Assembly (NCBI GenBank): GCA_030549495.1
Contig: JAUIRK010000635.1
Coordinates: 1-64,000 of the forward strand
Origin: Nectonema munidae
Taxonomy: Eukaryota; Nematomorpha; Nectonematoida; Nectonematidae
Direction of reading: 5' to 3'
Length of the DNA stretch: 64,000 bases
Shown: one piece after another, positions 46,981-58,640 of the stretch
How the letters are laid out: each line of letters starts with the position of its first letter
Position numbering within the stretch: the first letter of the stretch is position 1
The notes under the pieces: model-generated
Databases searched by the model: none
Told to the model about the DNA's origin: nothing
What the model saw: the letters and a program-made list of their open reading frames with translations, nothing else
Translations under genes and position numbers: made by a program

Positions 46981-49135
46981 ACAGGTCTGCGCTATTTTTG
47001 GGGTCAAAACTTTGATGGCTGTTTTTACCATATTTTAGTATGATAAACTTAAATTTAATTATAATTTTTGTCCATCACCTCGTATTTTTTTTCAAACGCA
47101 GGTTGAAATATTTTTTTAATATAAAAATTTTGATCAAAATATTTTTCATTTGTTTTTATTTTTTGAATGTATAAATTTCTTGTTTTAATATTTTTAGAAA
47201 TTGAAATGAATAGAAAGTGTAAAAACGATTCTAATAAGTTTTGTTACATTTGTGGACAAGTGATGCTGACTGGACAAAGTTTACGAATTAACAAATTTAT
47301 TAAATCTACTTACTATGTCTATTTTGGCATGAAATTAGGCGATCAAGATAAAAGTTTTGCCCCTCATTATTGTTGCACGTCTTGTGTTGAGAATTTGAGA
47401 TACTGGAGAAAGGGTAAAAAGAGATCTCTTCCTTTTGGTATCCCAATGCAATGGCGTGAAGGTAAGGATCATACATCTGACTGTTATTTCTGCCTCACCA
47501 ATTTAAATGGAATAAATAGAAAAAACAAGCACTGCATTGTTTTTGCTGATCTTCCTTCTGCAAGAAGACCCATTCCACATAGTGCAGATTTACCTGTTCC
47601 AAGAGTTCCGAAAAGTGACACCTTTAGTGACACTGGTTTAGAAGAAGAAGAAGAAAAAAGAAACTTCAATTTGTTTGAGCCTTCTACATCCAAACGAAGT
47701 GCTCCTACTCCCTTAAAACAACATCAGCTCAATGATTTAGTGAGAGACTTGGGTTTATCAAAAGAGTCTGCTCAGCTTTTAGATTCAAGACTTTCAGAAA
47801 ATCATTCATTGGCTTCAAATACAACGTATTATTGGTACAGAAACAGAGAAGAAGAATTTAGAAAATTTTTTACAGTCAGTCATAACAATGCCCTAGTCCA
47901 TTGCGTGAATGTAAGGGGTTTAATAGAATCTTTAGGCTCAGTGTATATATCAGAAGAATGGAGACTTTTTATTGATGCATCTACTAAAAGTTTGAAGGCT
48001 GTATTGCTGCACATAAAAAACAAGCTTGGTTCAGTTCCTGTAGCACATTCTGTTCAATTAAAAGAGGGCTATGAAACAATGAAAGTCTTGCGTGAAGCCA
48101 TAAATTACAAAGATCATAATTGGAAAATTTGTGGTGACTTAAAAGTTTTGTCAATAATTTTAGGAATGAAAAATGGGTATATTAAATATCCATGCTTCTT
48201 GTGTTTATGGGACAGCAGAGCTGATGCACTACATTTTAATAAAAAAGAATGGCCAAAAAGAGAAAACTTCACGATTGGAACTTTCAATATTATAAATCAA
48301 AATTTAGTTGATCCTCAAAAAGTTTTTTCCTCCGCTGCACATTAAATTGGGATTGATGAGAAGCTTTGTGAGAGCATTGAATAAAGAAAGCCAGGTTTTT
48401 TTTTTATTTAGCAAAAAAGTTTCCAAAAGTTAGCGATGCTAAAATCAATGCTGGAATTTTTGATGGTTGTCAAATAAGGATGTTAATGAAAGATGATGAC
48501 TTTTTATTAATCATGACAGAAAATGAAAAAAATGCATGGAAAGCTTTCAAATCTCTTACACTTAATTTTTTAGGCAATCATAAAAGTATTGATTTTGAAA
48601 ATATAGTTGAAACGCTCATTAGAAACTTTCAAATTTTGGGAGTCAGGATGTCAATAAAACTACATTTTTTGCGATCGCACCTGGACTATTTCCCAGATAA
48701 TTGTGGAGATTATAGCGAAGAGCAAGGGGAAGATTTCATCAAGATTTGAAGTGCATGGAAGAGAGATATCAAGGTAGATGGGACATCAATATGCTAGCTG
48801 ATTATTGTTGGTGTTTGAAAAGAGACCTTCCATCAGAAAATTATAAAAGAAAGTCTATAAAATCTTCTTTTTTACCAAAATAAATTATTTTCTTATTTAA
48901 AATAAATATATAATAAAATTTTAAATTAGTTTGAATAATTTTTTGTAAGACTACTTTATTTTTTGCAACTTTACAGAGGGTCAGCATTGTTATTTCAAGT
49001 AATAACATCTTTTATTCAAAATCTAGAGGTGATTGTTAAAAATGAATATTATTTTTGAAATATACACATCAAAGTACATATGAATTAGTAATAAAACTTA
49101 TGACCGCTGAAAAAAAATTCTAAACGCAGACCTGT
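46981..49135 (+). mobile_element. Transposon of an unnamed family nested in the MULE (U1)
   Basis: Inverted ends ACAGGTCTGCG (46981-46991, and complemented at 49125-49135) enclose a single coding unit in the right orientation. No certain target duplication is seen in the flanks (GTACTCGTC and CTTCTTTTG). Confidence 0.55.
47206..48880 (+). pseudogene. Unnamed transposase-like protein, copy U1
   Basis: From MNRKCKNDSNKFCYICGQVM the N-terminus has paired cysteines (CYICGQ, HYCCTSC, CYFCLTN) suggesting zinc-binding modules, then KLGDQDKSFAPHYCC. The core has EEWRLFIDASTKSLKAVLLH, ICGDLKVLSIILGMKNGYIK, YPCFLCLWDSRADALHF and, in a later frame, ILGVRMSIKLHFLRSHLDYF, YSEEQGE and ERYQGRWDIN to 48880. 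The same protein type recurs at 61.7-63.3 kb with identical spacing between the two conserved Asp. Such proteins are common unnamed repeats in invertebrate genomes. A DDE/D-type transposase role is my inference. Frameshifts near 48330, 48395 and 48740 disable this copy. Confidence 0.65.
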
Positions 49136-49439
49136 CTTCTTTTGTTTATAAGCTTAGTGCGAGACTAGCTGTGAAACAAGGAGATTAAAATTGTAGCGAA
49201 ATTTTCCATGTAGGGAAAGTTTCCTAGAACCCTTGACAATCTCCGCTAACCGTGTCATGAATTGTGATAAAGTGCTCTCAGTGGGAGACGCATTCACAAT
49301 AATAGTTGTTGACTCGTAGTTTTATGGTGAAAAGTGAAAGCATGTTATAATCCTTCAATAGAAAAAGCGACCATTGTCTTTCCTTGGGTGTTTGTACTCA
49401 TTTTTTGCCTTAAATTTTTTCTTTATTACTAATTTTCTT

Positions 49440-50190
49440 TACTTGTTTTTCTAGACGTTTCAAAATGCTACCCACTATGGTTGCTTCTTTCACTTCTGTC
49501 AGAGCAACTACAGAAAAATAGTTTCATTAGGCCAGAGTACATTATACTCTAAAAGTTTCTCATTCAGAAAATGTTTTAAAATGCTCTTAGCCATTGCATT
49601 TTTACAAAAGTCGCAAGTAATTTTGATTAATGAATATGTGACATTTTAAGCTTTGGTTCGAATTTAAAAACTTTTTATAGATTCAAATAGCCTATAGAAA
49701 AATGAAAAGGTTAATGATACCATTCGAAATTGGGAAGTTTTTTCAATATTTTGAAAGTATTTGGATAACAAGAATAGACTTATGGTGTGTTTATAAGTCC
49801 AATGTGCGAACAAACAATCACTGTGAAGGATTCCACAAGAGGTAAAATTTTGAAAAATATTTTATTTTTTGAATAGCTGATTATTATTTTAGCATGAGCT
49901 CAAGTCTTCCATATTAAAAAATTTCTGTGTAGGAATTGTTCGAGTTTTTCATCAAAACTGAAGAAAGACTAATAAAAGATCTTCCTGAAATTGAAAATGT
50001 AAATTCAAAATACAACTGGAGTGGTGGAAGGAAAAAACAATCTGAAGACAAGGAGAAAGCTTTGGAAGAAATTTATATCGATTTTCAAAATGACAAAAAT
50101 TTATATTTTTTTTTATCCAGAATATCTCAATTCATATCATCCATAAACTTAGACACTACAAATGAAAAAACTCATATGTAATAGATTATA
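49440..50190 (+). pseudogene. MULE transposase fragment (copy B)
   Basis: HYGCFFHFCQSNYRKIVSLG (about 49465-49525), FFQYFESIWITRIDLWCVYK and NNHCEGFH (about 49745-49840), then FFIKTEERLIKDLPEIENVN and KYNWSGGRKKQS (49936-50181). Each block parallels copy A. A 51-bp intron (49842-49892) sits at the same codon as in copy A. The catalytic first block is absent. Copy B begins just beyond copy A's right terminal repeat, so copy A may have landed in or beside copy B. Confidence 0.75.
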
Positions 50191-50231
50191 AATATGTATA
50201 GATTATATTAAGTTTTAGTTATTTTCAATCT

Positions 50232-52430
50232 CCCTAGGGGTCATACACATATGACGTCCCCATAAAAAATTGAAATTTGCCTCCCCCCTTGTCTGAGTAC
50301 ATCTAAAAATCAATACCCCCCCCCCTCAGTCAGACGTCCTTTTTAGCTCCCCCCCCCCCATCTGACCCTTCGTATTAATGGTAATCTATTTTTTCCTATA
50401 TTTAGGTATGAAAAAAAGGACACTTGATATTTTTATTTTTTTATATAAAATTCATCATCTTTAGCTTCTATAAAAGAACTGTTCATAAGCAAATCAAAAA
50501 TACTAAAAATTGGGCAATCATCTTCTTCATTGCCTACACTATTCGGAAATTCTTCATCTTCATTTATACTTGTGTTTTCGTTTAACTCATCTTCACAGCC
50601 CCAACTTATGACGCTTCACAGCTGCAACGCTGGGATAATAAATTCCACAGATTTTGCTAACTTTTTATTAATTGTGGATTTAACACTTGGACAATACATG
50701 TCATATGGTAGAATTTTATAATCTTTTTTAGGAATCAGTTCATTGATCGCAAGACGCCTAAATAAATCTGGAAAACGGTCAGTTGACTTTGTATCACTTG
50801 GCAGGGGAACTGTTGGACCACCAGGATTTTGACGAACTTGAACTGGAGCAGACAGAAAACGATCCGGGAATATCTTAAGCCAGTTTGTCTGGAAAGATGT
50901 ACAACATTTTTCATCAGTACATATAACAATCTGTAAAAATAGCGAGAGATATACGGCAGTGTAGTGAAACCCATTTCTCATTATATGGTACTATTTCTTT
51001 TCTACAATTTGTAACATACTCACAAACTACAGGATAGCCGTCGATCATCAGCTCATTCCAAACTTCAGCCAAAACTTCACCAGCTTTAATTACGCTTTTC
51101 TAATTTTATATCTACTGTTCTTCTTTGACTGTCTAGATGATTGCGAAAAGTGTCATAAGGAAGGATCAAGCCAGCGAGTGCTTTGCTCAAAGGAGCCATT
51201 CGTCGTTCTACATGATTATAGGCAGACATCCCCGCAGCATAAGTTGATACTAAAAATGCATCAAAGCTATAACTTAAAATGTTGTATTGCAACATCAAGT
51301 GTTTTGGGAAATCGAGGATTATCAGCAGGTCTACCATCAGGAAAAATCATGGCAACAAGCTTGATTTTGCCATTACGTTTAACAACATCTAGAAATTGGT
51401 CCAATAACATTAGATGGTCAACATCCCATCCATGTGAATATGCAGTGCTTGAGTCATGTTTTCCACTGCGAATAGCTATGTAGGTTGGACCTGAATAGGA
51501 GATTTCTGGAACAGTCTTAAAAGATGTTGAACGAATTTCACATGGAGCATAAACTGATGGTGTTAATTTATGCCTTGTAGCCTTAACAAAATCATGGTCA
51601 GGTAGGCGAATTTCATAATCTACATGCATTACAAGAGGAGAGTGTTTTGTAGCTGCTGTAACACCTATTGGTACTTTAGCTTTATCATCAACGGATAGAA
51701 CAAAGACATTTACCGAACCAAAAAGTGAAACTGTTTTCCATATACTGTTTTGTCGCAAAAGTAAAATCAGCAACTTCGTGATTACTCCTAAGATTATTCT
51801 TGACTTTTCGAATTTTAACAGGCACTGTGTGTACATAAAGTTTTCCTTCAATTGTGTTGAGTCTTCTTGGAATAAGACAAAGATATAATGCTTGACGACT
51901 TATGACGTAGCCCTCCTAATGTATGATTTGAGATATTATTTAACTTAATAAATTATATAATCAAAGTAAAATTTTTATCGATAAAATAGTACTTATAAGG
52001 AAAAAAACTTTAAATTTTCATTAAAAGTTTAAATATTGTACAGTTAAAAATAAAATAAACTTACAAAAAAAAGATACTGAAACAAGAAGATAAACTATAA
52101 AGGAAAGTATTATAAACTATGAAGCTAAGCCATACATCGTAAAAAAATTTGGAAAAAATCAGGAGTTTTTTGAATATAAAGAAATTTTTTTTATCGAATA
52201 TTGATAAAAAAAAACGCTAAAAAATCTCTTGAAGAAATTGTAAAAATTTCTATCATCATATCCTGAAAAATATAAAATATCATATCCTGAAAAACACTTA
52301 TTCATATGGAAATATCAAAAAAGACGAAGTTCGGATAATAACTACCCCCCCCTCCCCGATCACGAAGAATCTAAAATTTCTGTGACCCCCCCCCCTCTTT
52401 TGGGACGTCATATATGTATGACCCCAGGGA
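50232..52430 (-). mobile_element. Transposon with ~30-bp terminal repeats and poly-C tracts (U3)
   Basis: Left end CCTAGGGGTCATACACATAT and reverse-complemented right end CCTGGGGTCATACATATATG, both continuing into ATGACGTCCC, form an inverted pair. Just inside each end lie poly-C runs (about 50313-50360 and 52345-52395). The interior codes on the minus strand for a transposase-like protein. Confidence 0.7.
50616..51851 (-). pseudogene. Transposase-like protein of element U3
   Basis: On the minus strand: FGSVNVFVLSVDDKAKVPIG, KHSPLVMHVDYEIRLPDHDF, SGPTYIAIRSGKHDSSTAYS, MIFPDGRPADNPRFPKTLDV, then GMSAYNHVERRMAPLSKALA and GLILPYDTFRNHLDSQRRT. After a further frame change come GEVLAEVWNELMIDGYPVVC, KIFPDRFLSAPVQVRQNPGG and LPYDMYCPSVKS. 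The order VDDK ... PDGRPADNPR ... NHVERRM resembles the D-D-E layout of IS630/ISAzo13-like transposases. That relation is inference. Closely similar proteins exist as repeats in other invertebrates, to my knowledge without an agreed name. Frameshifts separate three pieces (51851-51267, 51337-51086, 50981-50616). Confidence 0.65.
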
Positions 52431-52435
52431 AGATT

Positions 52436-55249
52436 ATGCCCACGATAGAAAAATTGAGAATGTAAGTCGTTATATATATTTCATAGGTTCTGATTTTGAT
52501 GGTAGTATTTATTTTTTAATATTTTTTTGGATAAATATCAGTATTTATCAATCAAAACTAATAGTAACTGCCAATAAGGTTCTTGTATTAGCAGCTTTTA
52601 TGAATTAACTTTGCATATAAACTATCATTTTCAGATCGCTGATTTTATTGGTAACACTTATTTTTTACAAAATCATTCGTAGGTAAGAACATCAATCAAA
52701 GTGGACCGTACATGTCAAAAAATCGCAAATCTAAAGTCAAGAGTTGAAAGCCGCCTATACGACTAAACAATAAGATGGCAACTGGCATCATTTTTCAACT
52801 TGCTTGAATTCCTTCGTAATTGCTAAGGATAATGGGGAAAGTAGAAGAAATTTTCTCATAATATCTGGGCACACTTGTGCTATTACGAAAGAACTAAAAA
52901 ACTACCACACATTGAGTGAAACAGGTACAGGGTTAAATAGATTCTCCTCATACAAGAATAAATGAACGGAGCCAATCACGGAATAAAATGTCTCATTTGC
53001 AAGATCAACACAACGGGAGTCCATATTTGTGGTTCGTGCTCATAAAATTGGCTCGTTTTTCCTCTTTGAAATAAAAGCCTTTTAATCTATTTTTATTTTC
53101 ATTTCAATATTCATAGGTGCCAACGCTTCTAGTTAGTTTAAAAGTAGAGTTTGGCTACGTGTGGCCATTTTGGTACTTTTTGACTACTAACTGAAGCAGA
53201 GTTATGCACATATCTTAAATATCATAATCCATATTTTTCATTCAAATCCTTAAAATAAATAAAGTTGTCACAAAATGGGTCAATTGACCCCTCTAGTATT
53301 TCTAGGGATATAACTTTATTAAAATGCTTAATAAAACCAAGAAAGGAATCAAGTGTAACTCTCAGGTGTTTTAAAAATACGCTATTTTCGAGTATATAGC
53401 CTCCTAATTCAAGTGGGAGGTTAGTAAAAAATTTCTAGAAAAAACAAGATATTTGTACTGAAAAGATTTTTTAACGACCATTGATGAAACGCACACAAAA
53501 AATTATTTATGAGAACACATTTTAAAGAAAAGTATTTACTTTTATGTAAAATAACGCAATCATCAGCGTACAAAACATGTCAAAATTTCCACATAATTTA
53601 TATGTAAAATGAAAATAAAGGACCTAGCAAAGATCTTTGTAGCACACCTGAATTTAATGAAGTAAGATAAAATACAGTTTTCCATTAGATAAAAAACACT
53701 TAAGTAATTTCAAAAATTTACTTCTAAGCCCATAGTAATATAAGTGTTCTTTGCCAAATTAAATTTTCAATTACCATTTCAATCAAGTTAGATCTATTTT
53801 ACTTGATATTACGTTTAAAATTATTATATCTAAAAAATGCCCTCTCTTCATTCACTATTTTTTTGTTTCCCCGACGAAAAATCCTTGTATTTGCGATACA
53901 TTTACACATATTCGTATAATATGCAATGCGTCTCTAAAAATTTATTGAAAATACTGATTAATTAAAAACAGAGTTCACAAAACAGTTCTGTTATTTTACC
54001 TGTCATATGTTTTGATTGAGACAAATAAATAATTCAAAGTGGTACGATGAATAAATGTCCATCATCCTAAAATGTCCCTTTTATCGTTTACATTTGAAAT
54101 GTCTTTTTCCGATGCTGAAATAAATAGCAGTCCTTTTGTTAATATATTTATATTAGAAAAATGTTTTCTATGAAAGCATTACCACTGCTCCACTCCAGGA
54201 AATGAAAAATGAACACAAAATAAGCAATTATTATTTAATTGAAGTACACGTCTACCCAAAGTCCATAATAGAACATCCGTAAACCTGGATAACAATGTAA
54301 GATTTTATTATATTAACTTAGACATTTGAATTTTAAATTTTTCAAAAATCTTTTGCTTTTTTGTTATAGAGATTGAAAACGAAAAAAGCTCGAAAAAACT
54401 AGAAAGCTGTTCATATACTCTCAAAAGCACAAGAAAAACAACCTGGGGGTACTCTTTTTTCAAATTGTCTTTATTTTGATAAAAAATTTCTTACGACGAC
54501 TTCCTGTCAAAACAAACATATCATTGCATCATTGACTGAGCCAACAAAGAAAAGTGTCGTTAGAATGAAAATTAAAAAAAGATAGACATTCGAGAGATGC
54601 AGAGTGCCAAAAGAAAGAAAGCTGTTGTTTTGGAGAAATAATTTAAAAGCACACCTCCTCCACACTCTGATAATTTTATAAAAGAAGCGGAAAATGCGTA
54701 TTCACTCAGTATTTTGTTAGTTTAGTTATTAAAATAAAGAACTCGTCTTAGTATAGCTAAGATAGGAAAGAAATAAGATACTCATATTCTAAATAGAAAG
54801 AGACGCGTCAGAGGGTAAGACCCCTCGGAAACAATTCTTGCCTCCCTCCTCTTAGATTCAATTGAAATAAACTTTAATTCTGTATCTAAATGTATTTTAA
54901 AATTTAACTTTATATATTATTCATAAACAATGAAAGAAAAAACATATGAAATGTATCTCAGCGCAATGCACAAGTTGTATGGCGGTTCATTGGCAAGTGC
55001 AAGCTATCTTTACTGCAAAGGGTATGCTGTGTGAAATTGCTGTTTTTAGTAGCGCTTTTTCCATATATAACATATAAGCTAACTCTAATACACTTTGAGA
55101 ATAGTTTGACTAAAAATATTACATTTGAAATGGGTTTTGAAACCTAGAAAATTGGCAGAGACTTTGTAAAATTAACTTGCAAGCTAAGGTTTTAACAAGT
55201 TTGCGCACAATTCAGTAAACATTGTTTTCAATTTTTGTAATGAATTTTT
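52436..55249. other. No gene recognised
   Basis: 2.8 kb of AT-rich sequence. I found no recognisable coding text, RNA gene, tandem repeat or paired terminal repeats. Confidence 0.4.
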
Positions 55250-56680
55250 TTGATTTTATTTGAATAAATTTTTAAAAAATTTTTAAGTTAGTGTGATTAT
55301 AACGGATAAAAAATTTAAATGATGTAAATTGTCCCCTGAAATTTTTTAGAATCCTAACTGGTTTACGAATTCTAGAAGAACATCGGAGGATTGTTTCACA
55401 ATTTGGTGAACAAGGAGCGAACTTTTCAGCCTCTTCCGAGTTAGGATAAGTTTCAAAACTAGACAGAGTTGGCCTTTGAGCCTCAATGTCTTTTGTCATT
55501 TCTGGAATTTTCAGAAATGGGTAGATTAGTTAAAGAAGAGGTTTATTTTGATGGCGACTTTTTCCATAGTTGGGGTTAGCTTCGAGAAGCTCAACAACCT
55601 CTCTATCAGGGCCATATTTCTTCTGCTATTAAAACGCTTCAGTAACACTTCACATGGTTCACAAAGCCAGCAAGGTAGGACATTACTCGAAGAACGCCTT
55701 TCAAATGTGAAGAAACGTCCATGATGGGTGGCATTAGTAGGGGTACAAAGAAGTGAGCGGATGACATGCAGAGATTCAGATAGAAGTTTTGATGAAGCAG
55801 AAAGGCATACTTTAGCAAAGTGGCCCAGTTTGCCCCATTTTAGACATATCTTTTGCAGGACAATAGCAACATATTATCTTTTGGATGACGACTTCCTCCG
55901 CAGTTGAAGCATTTGCCATTCGAAAAATGGGTTTTTGGAAATGTAGCAGAAAGCTTTACCAATTAAGGCACCTTTTGAGAATCGTTCGAATCAGCCAGAA
56001 TATTTTCAGAAAAATTTGAATTAGTAGGTAATTATTGAAGACCTAGTAGTTGCAGCAGCACAGGTGTAATTTGTGAGTCATAGGCCTCAACACGAAGATG
56101 AGCGAGTTCCAAAGCTCTAACAATTGTGTTGCTTCAAGACTCAAATCATCACTTTCTAAGAGTTTAGCACGTATTGGAGAAGAGCGAAGTCTACGCAATT
56201 GACTCATCTCTGTATATCGCAGTACTTACGTTTTTGAAGCAACAATCGGCAGCAAAAAGGTTTAAAACTTGAAGGTATATTGATCCACAGATTCATTTTT
56301 CTACTGCAGGCGTGTTGAAAGCAAATGTTGAAGCATAAACGATACTTGATGGTTTTTCGTAGGTGGCTTTCAGGAGCTCAATTGCATGGTCAAAACTGGA
56401 ACAACATTGAATGATGTCTGCAGCAAATGTTTCAAGGTACCAAGTAAAGAAATTCAAGTTTGTTAGGACTGAGCGAATCAATGACAGACAAATAAAATTC
56501 CTGTACTAAAGTTTAGAATGCCTCAGCAGCAGATTTATCAAATTTTTCCAAACGGATAACTTTGTCTATAAAAGAAATGAGCTTTTGCTGAATAAATTGA
56601 TTTAAAATTGGCCGAAAAAAAACCTAACAAGGCTTTATTCAGCAAAAGGAGACTATTGAAACAAACACAGAAGTCGCAGT
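55250..56680 (-). mobile_element. Remains of an LTR retrotransposon (fossil)
   Basis: Minus-strand remnants include a gag-like stretch, a zinc-knuckle-like KCFNCGGSRHP and, toward 55.3 kb, a basic SRIRKPVRILKN-type tail like those at the end of LTR-element polyproteins. No reverse transcriptase, protease or long terminal repeats were recognised. It is broken in several places with a large internal loss, and looks old. Confidence 0.55.
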
Positions 56681-57089
56681 ATTTATAAACTTTTATTTTC
56701 ACAAAATAGCATTCAAATTAGTCAAGAAAAATCAGAATAGAATGAGGAAAAATGTGAAGTTAGAATAGAAGCCAAATGCTCGCAATGTTCACACATTAGA
56801 ATATAATGAGGAAAAACTTGGAGTAAAGTAAAATTCTAATAGAGCCAAATATTCGCTCGCAATGTTCACACCACAGATATGATAACAAATATTTAAAATA
56901 ATCGTAAAGAGAGTAAAATGCTACTTATATGTAATATGTCTTAAACCTATTAGTGCTGGGGGGGGGAGTAAAAAATTAATTGTAGAAAATTGGCTGAATC
57001 ATATCCCTTCAAATTTTGTGACTTTTCCTAAAATCGCTAGCTGCATCTTTTGAAACCATTTTCATGGTAGTTGAATGACCCTTTCATGT
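56681..57089. other. No gene recognised
   Basis: AT-rich. Two near-copies of GTTAGAATAGAAGCCAAAT/AATTCTAATAGAGCCAAAT with CTCGCAATGTTCACAC form a local ~105-bp duplication (about 56750-56880). CCTATTAGTGCTGGGGG at about 56946 repeats a phrase from 3077. Confidence 0.4.
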
Positions 57090-58085
57090 CCAAAACTGTC
57101 AATCAAAATCAAAAATTAAATTTTTTCAGCAAAATTTTGACATTATCTGTTTAACCTTATAACTTAGGATCTATATTATATAATACCCTGAAAATTTATA
57201 ATTATTTACAGTTTGGAACGCATAACACTTTGTATATTTAATTTTTTCAATAATCACGGCTAATTTTTAGCAAATGTCAATCAAAATTTTGATTGATCAA
57301 ATATATATCTAATAAAATATACCTTCAAATTTTACATAAAATATATGTTTTTATACTAAATCGGTCATGCTGTTTTCATTTCTGGACTCATTTTTTACAT
57401 TTAGTATTTGAAAATACCTATAAGTGTTAATTAAATTTGCGGTTTACTTCTGAAAATTGTCTCCAAAAACATTTCTTCACATTTTACATAAAATATATGT
57501 TTTATACTAAATCGATCATGTTGTTTTCATTTCTGGACTCATTTTTTAAATTTAGGATTTGAAAATACCTATAAGTGTTAATAAAATTTGCGGTTTACTT
57601 CTAAAAATTATCTCCAAAAACATTCATTCAAATTTAACAATGAAATATACGTGTTATACTAAATCGGCCATGCTGGTTTCATTTCTGGACTCATTTTTTA
57701 CGTTTAAGATGTGAAAATACCTATAAGTGTTAATTAAATTTGCGGTTTACTTCTAAAAATTGTCTCAAAATACATTCATTCAATTTTTACAATGAAATAT
57801 ATGTTTTTATACCAAATCAACCATGCTGTTTTCATTTCTGAACTCATTTTTCACATTTAGAGGTTTTAAAATATCTGTCAATGTCAATCAAATTTGAGGT
57901 TTACTTCTAAAAGCTAGCTCCAAAAATATTCTCTAAATTTTACAAGAAATATAAATCAATCATGCTGTTTTCATTTCTGAACTCATTTTTTACATTTAGG
58001 ATGTGAAAACACCTAAAAGTGTTAATGAAATTCGCGGTTTACTTCTTAAAATTGTCTCCAAAAACATTCATTCAAATTTTTTTTT
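57090..58085. repeat. ~148-bp tandem array (family S), inverted relative to 9-10 kb
   Basis: Units carry TGCTGTTTTCATTTCTGGAC, TCATTTTTTACATTTAGGAT, GAAAATACCTATAAGTGTTA and TTTGCGGTTTACTTCTAAAA. They are the reverse complement of the array at 9090-10260. Five to six units are present. The conserved edge block lies at 57178-57310, matching 10261-10400 in reverse. Confidence 0.85.
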
Positions 58086-58640
58086 GATTATTTGACAAAT
58101 ATAATAATTAAAATCGTGCAAATTGCAAAGTATAGGTAATAACTTTTGTAACATCGTATGAGGTAGCAAAATATGAACAGAAAGTTTGATATTTTTTGAT
58201 TTTTTAAAGAATATTTTTCGATTCTTTGATTACAGAATTTTATTTTGATTATTTGATAAAATATATTATTTAATATCGTGAAAAAATTAATAACTTATCT
58301 AACATCCTCTCCCCGAATGAGGTATATCAAATCTTAATTCTAGCAAAATATGAACTGATAGGTTGGAGATGAATTATCGCGGTATACAGGTTGGAGATGA
58401 ACCATCGTAGTATACAGGCAGGGGGGGGGGGGGTTCAATATGGGAAAATACAGGCCCATCGGGTACTGGATTGAAAAAGTTTCAAAAGTTTGCAAGATAC
58501 CACCTACCCTTTATAACTGTATTGGTACTTAAAAAAACTGACACTTTTTTTGGTTATACCACCCTTGTCACTCTATATTTATTTGTCGCTTTCATATTTA
58601 GCTTTGAGAAATTGAATATATGAATCTGTTTATTATGAAA
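58086..58640. repeat. Short diverged repeats and minisatellite start
   Basis: GATTATTTGAYAAAATATA, AATATGAACAGAAAGTTTGA and CCGAATGAGGTATATCAAAT occur in degenerate copies. The minisatellite word GGTTGGAGATGAAYYATCG appears twice at about 58362-58410. The CGAATGAGGTATATCAAATC block recurs at about 60157, linking this region to 60.1-60.4 kb. Confidence 0.5.

Larger units (their letters stand above)
44451..49224 (+). mobile_element. MULE (Mutator-like) transposon with a nested element (copy A)
   Basis: The terminal repeats 44451-44483 and 49192-49224 are inverted and match at 31 of 33 positions, beginning GGAAAGTTTCCCTACATGG. The interior carries MULE transposase remnants (45265-46615) and, near the right end, another complete transposon (46981-49135). 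I did not find a clean 9-bp target duplication. Confidence 0.75.
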
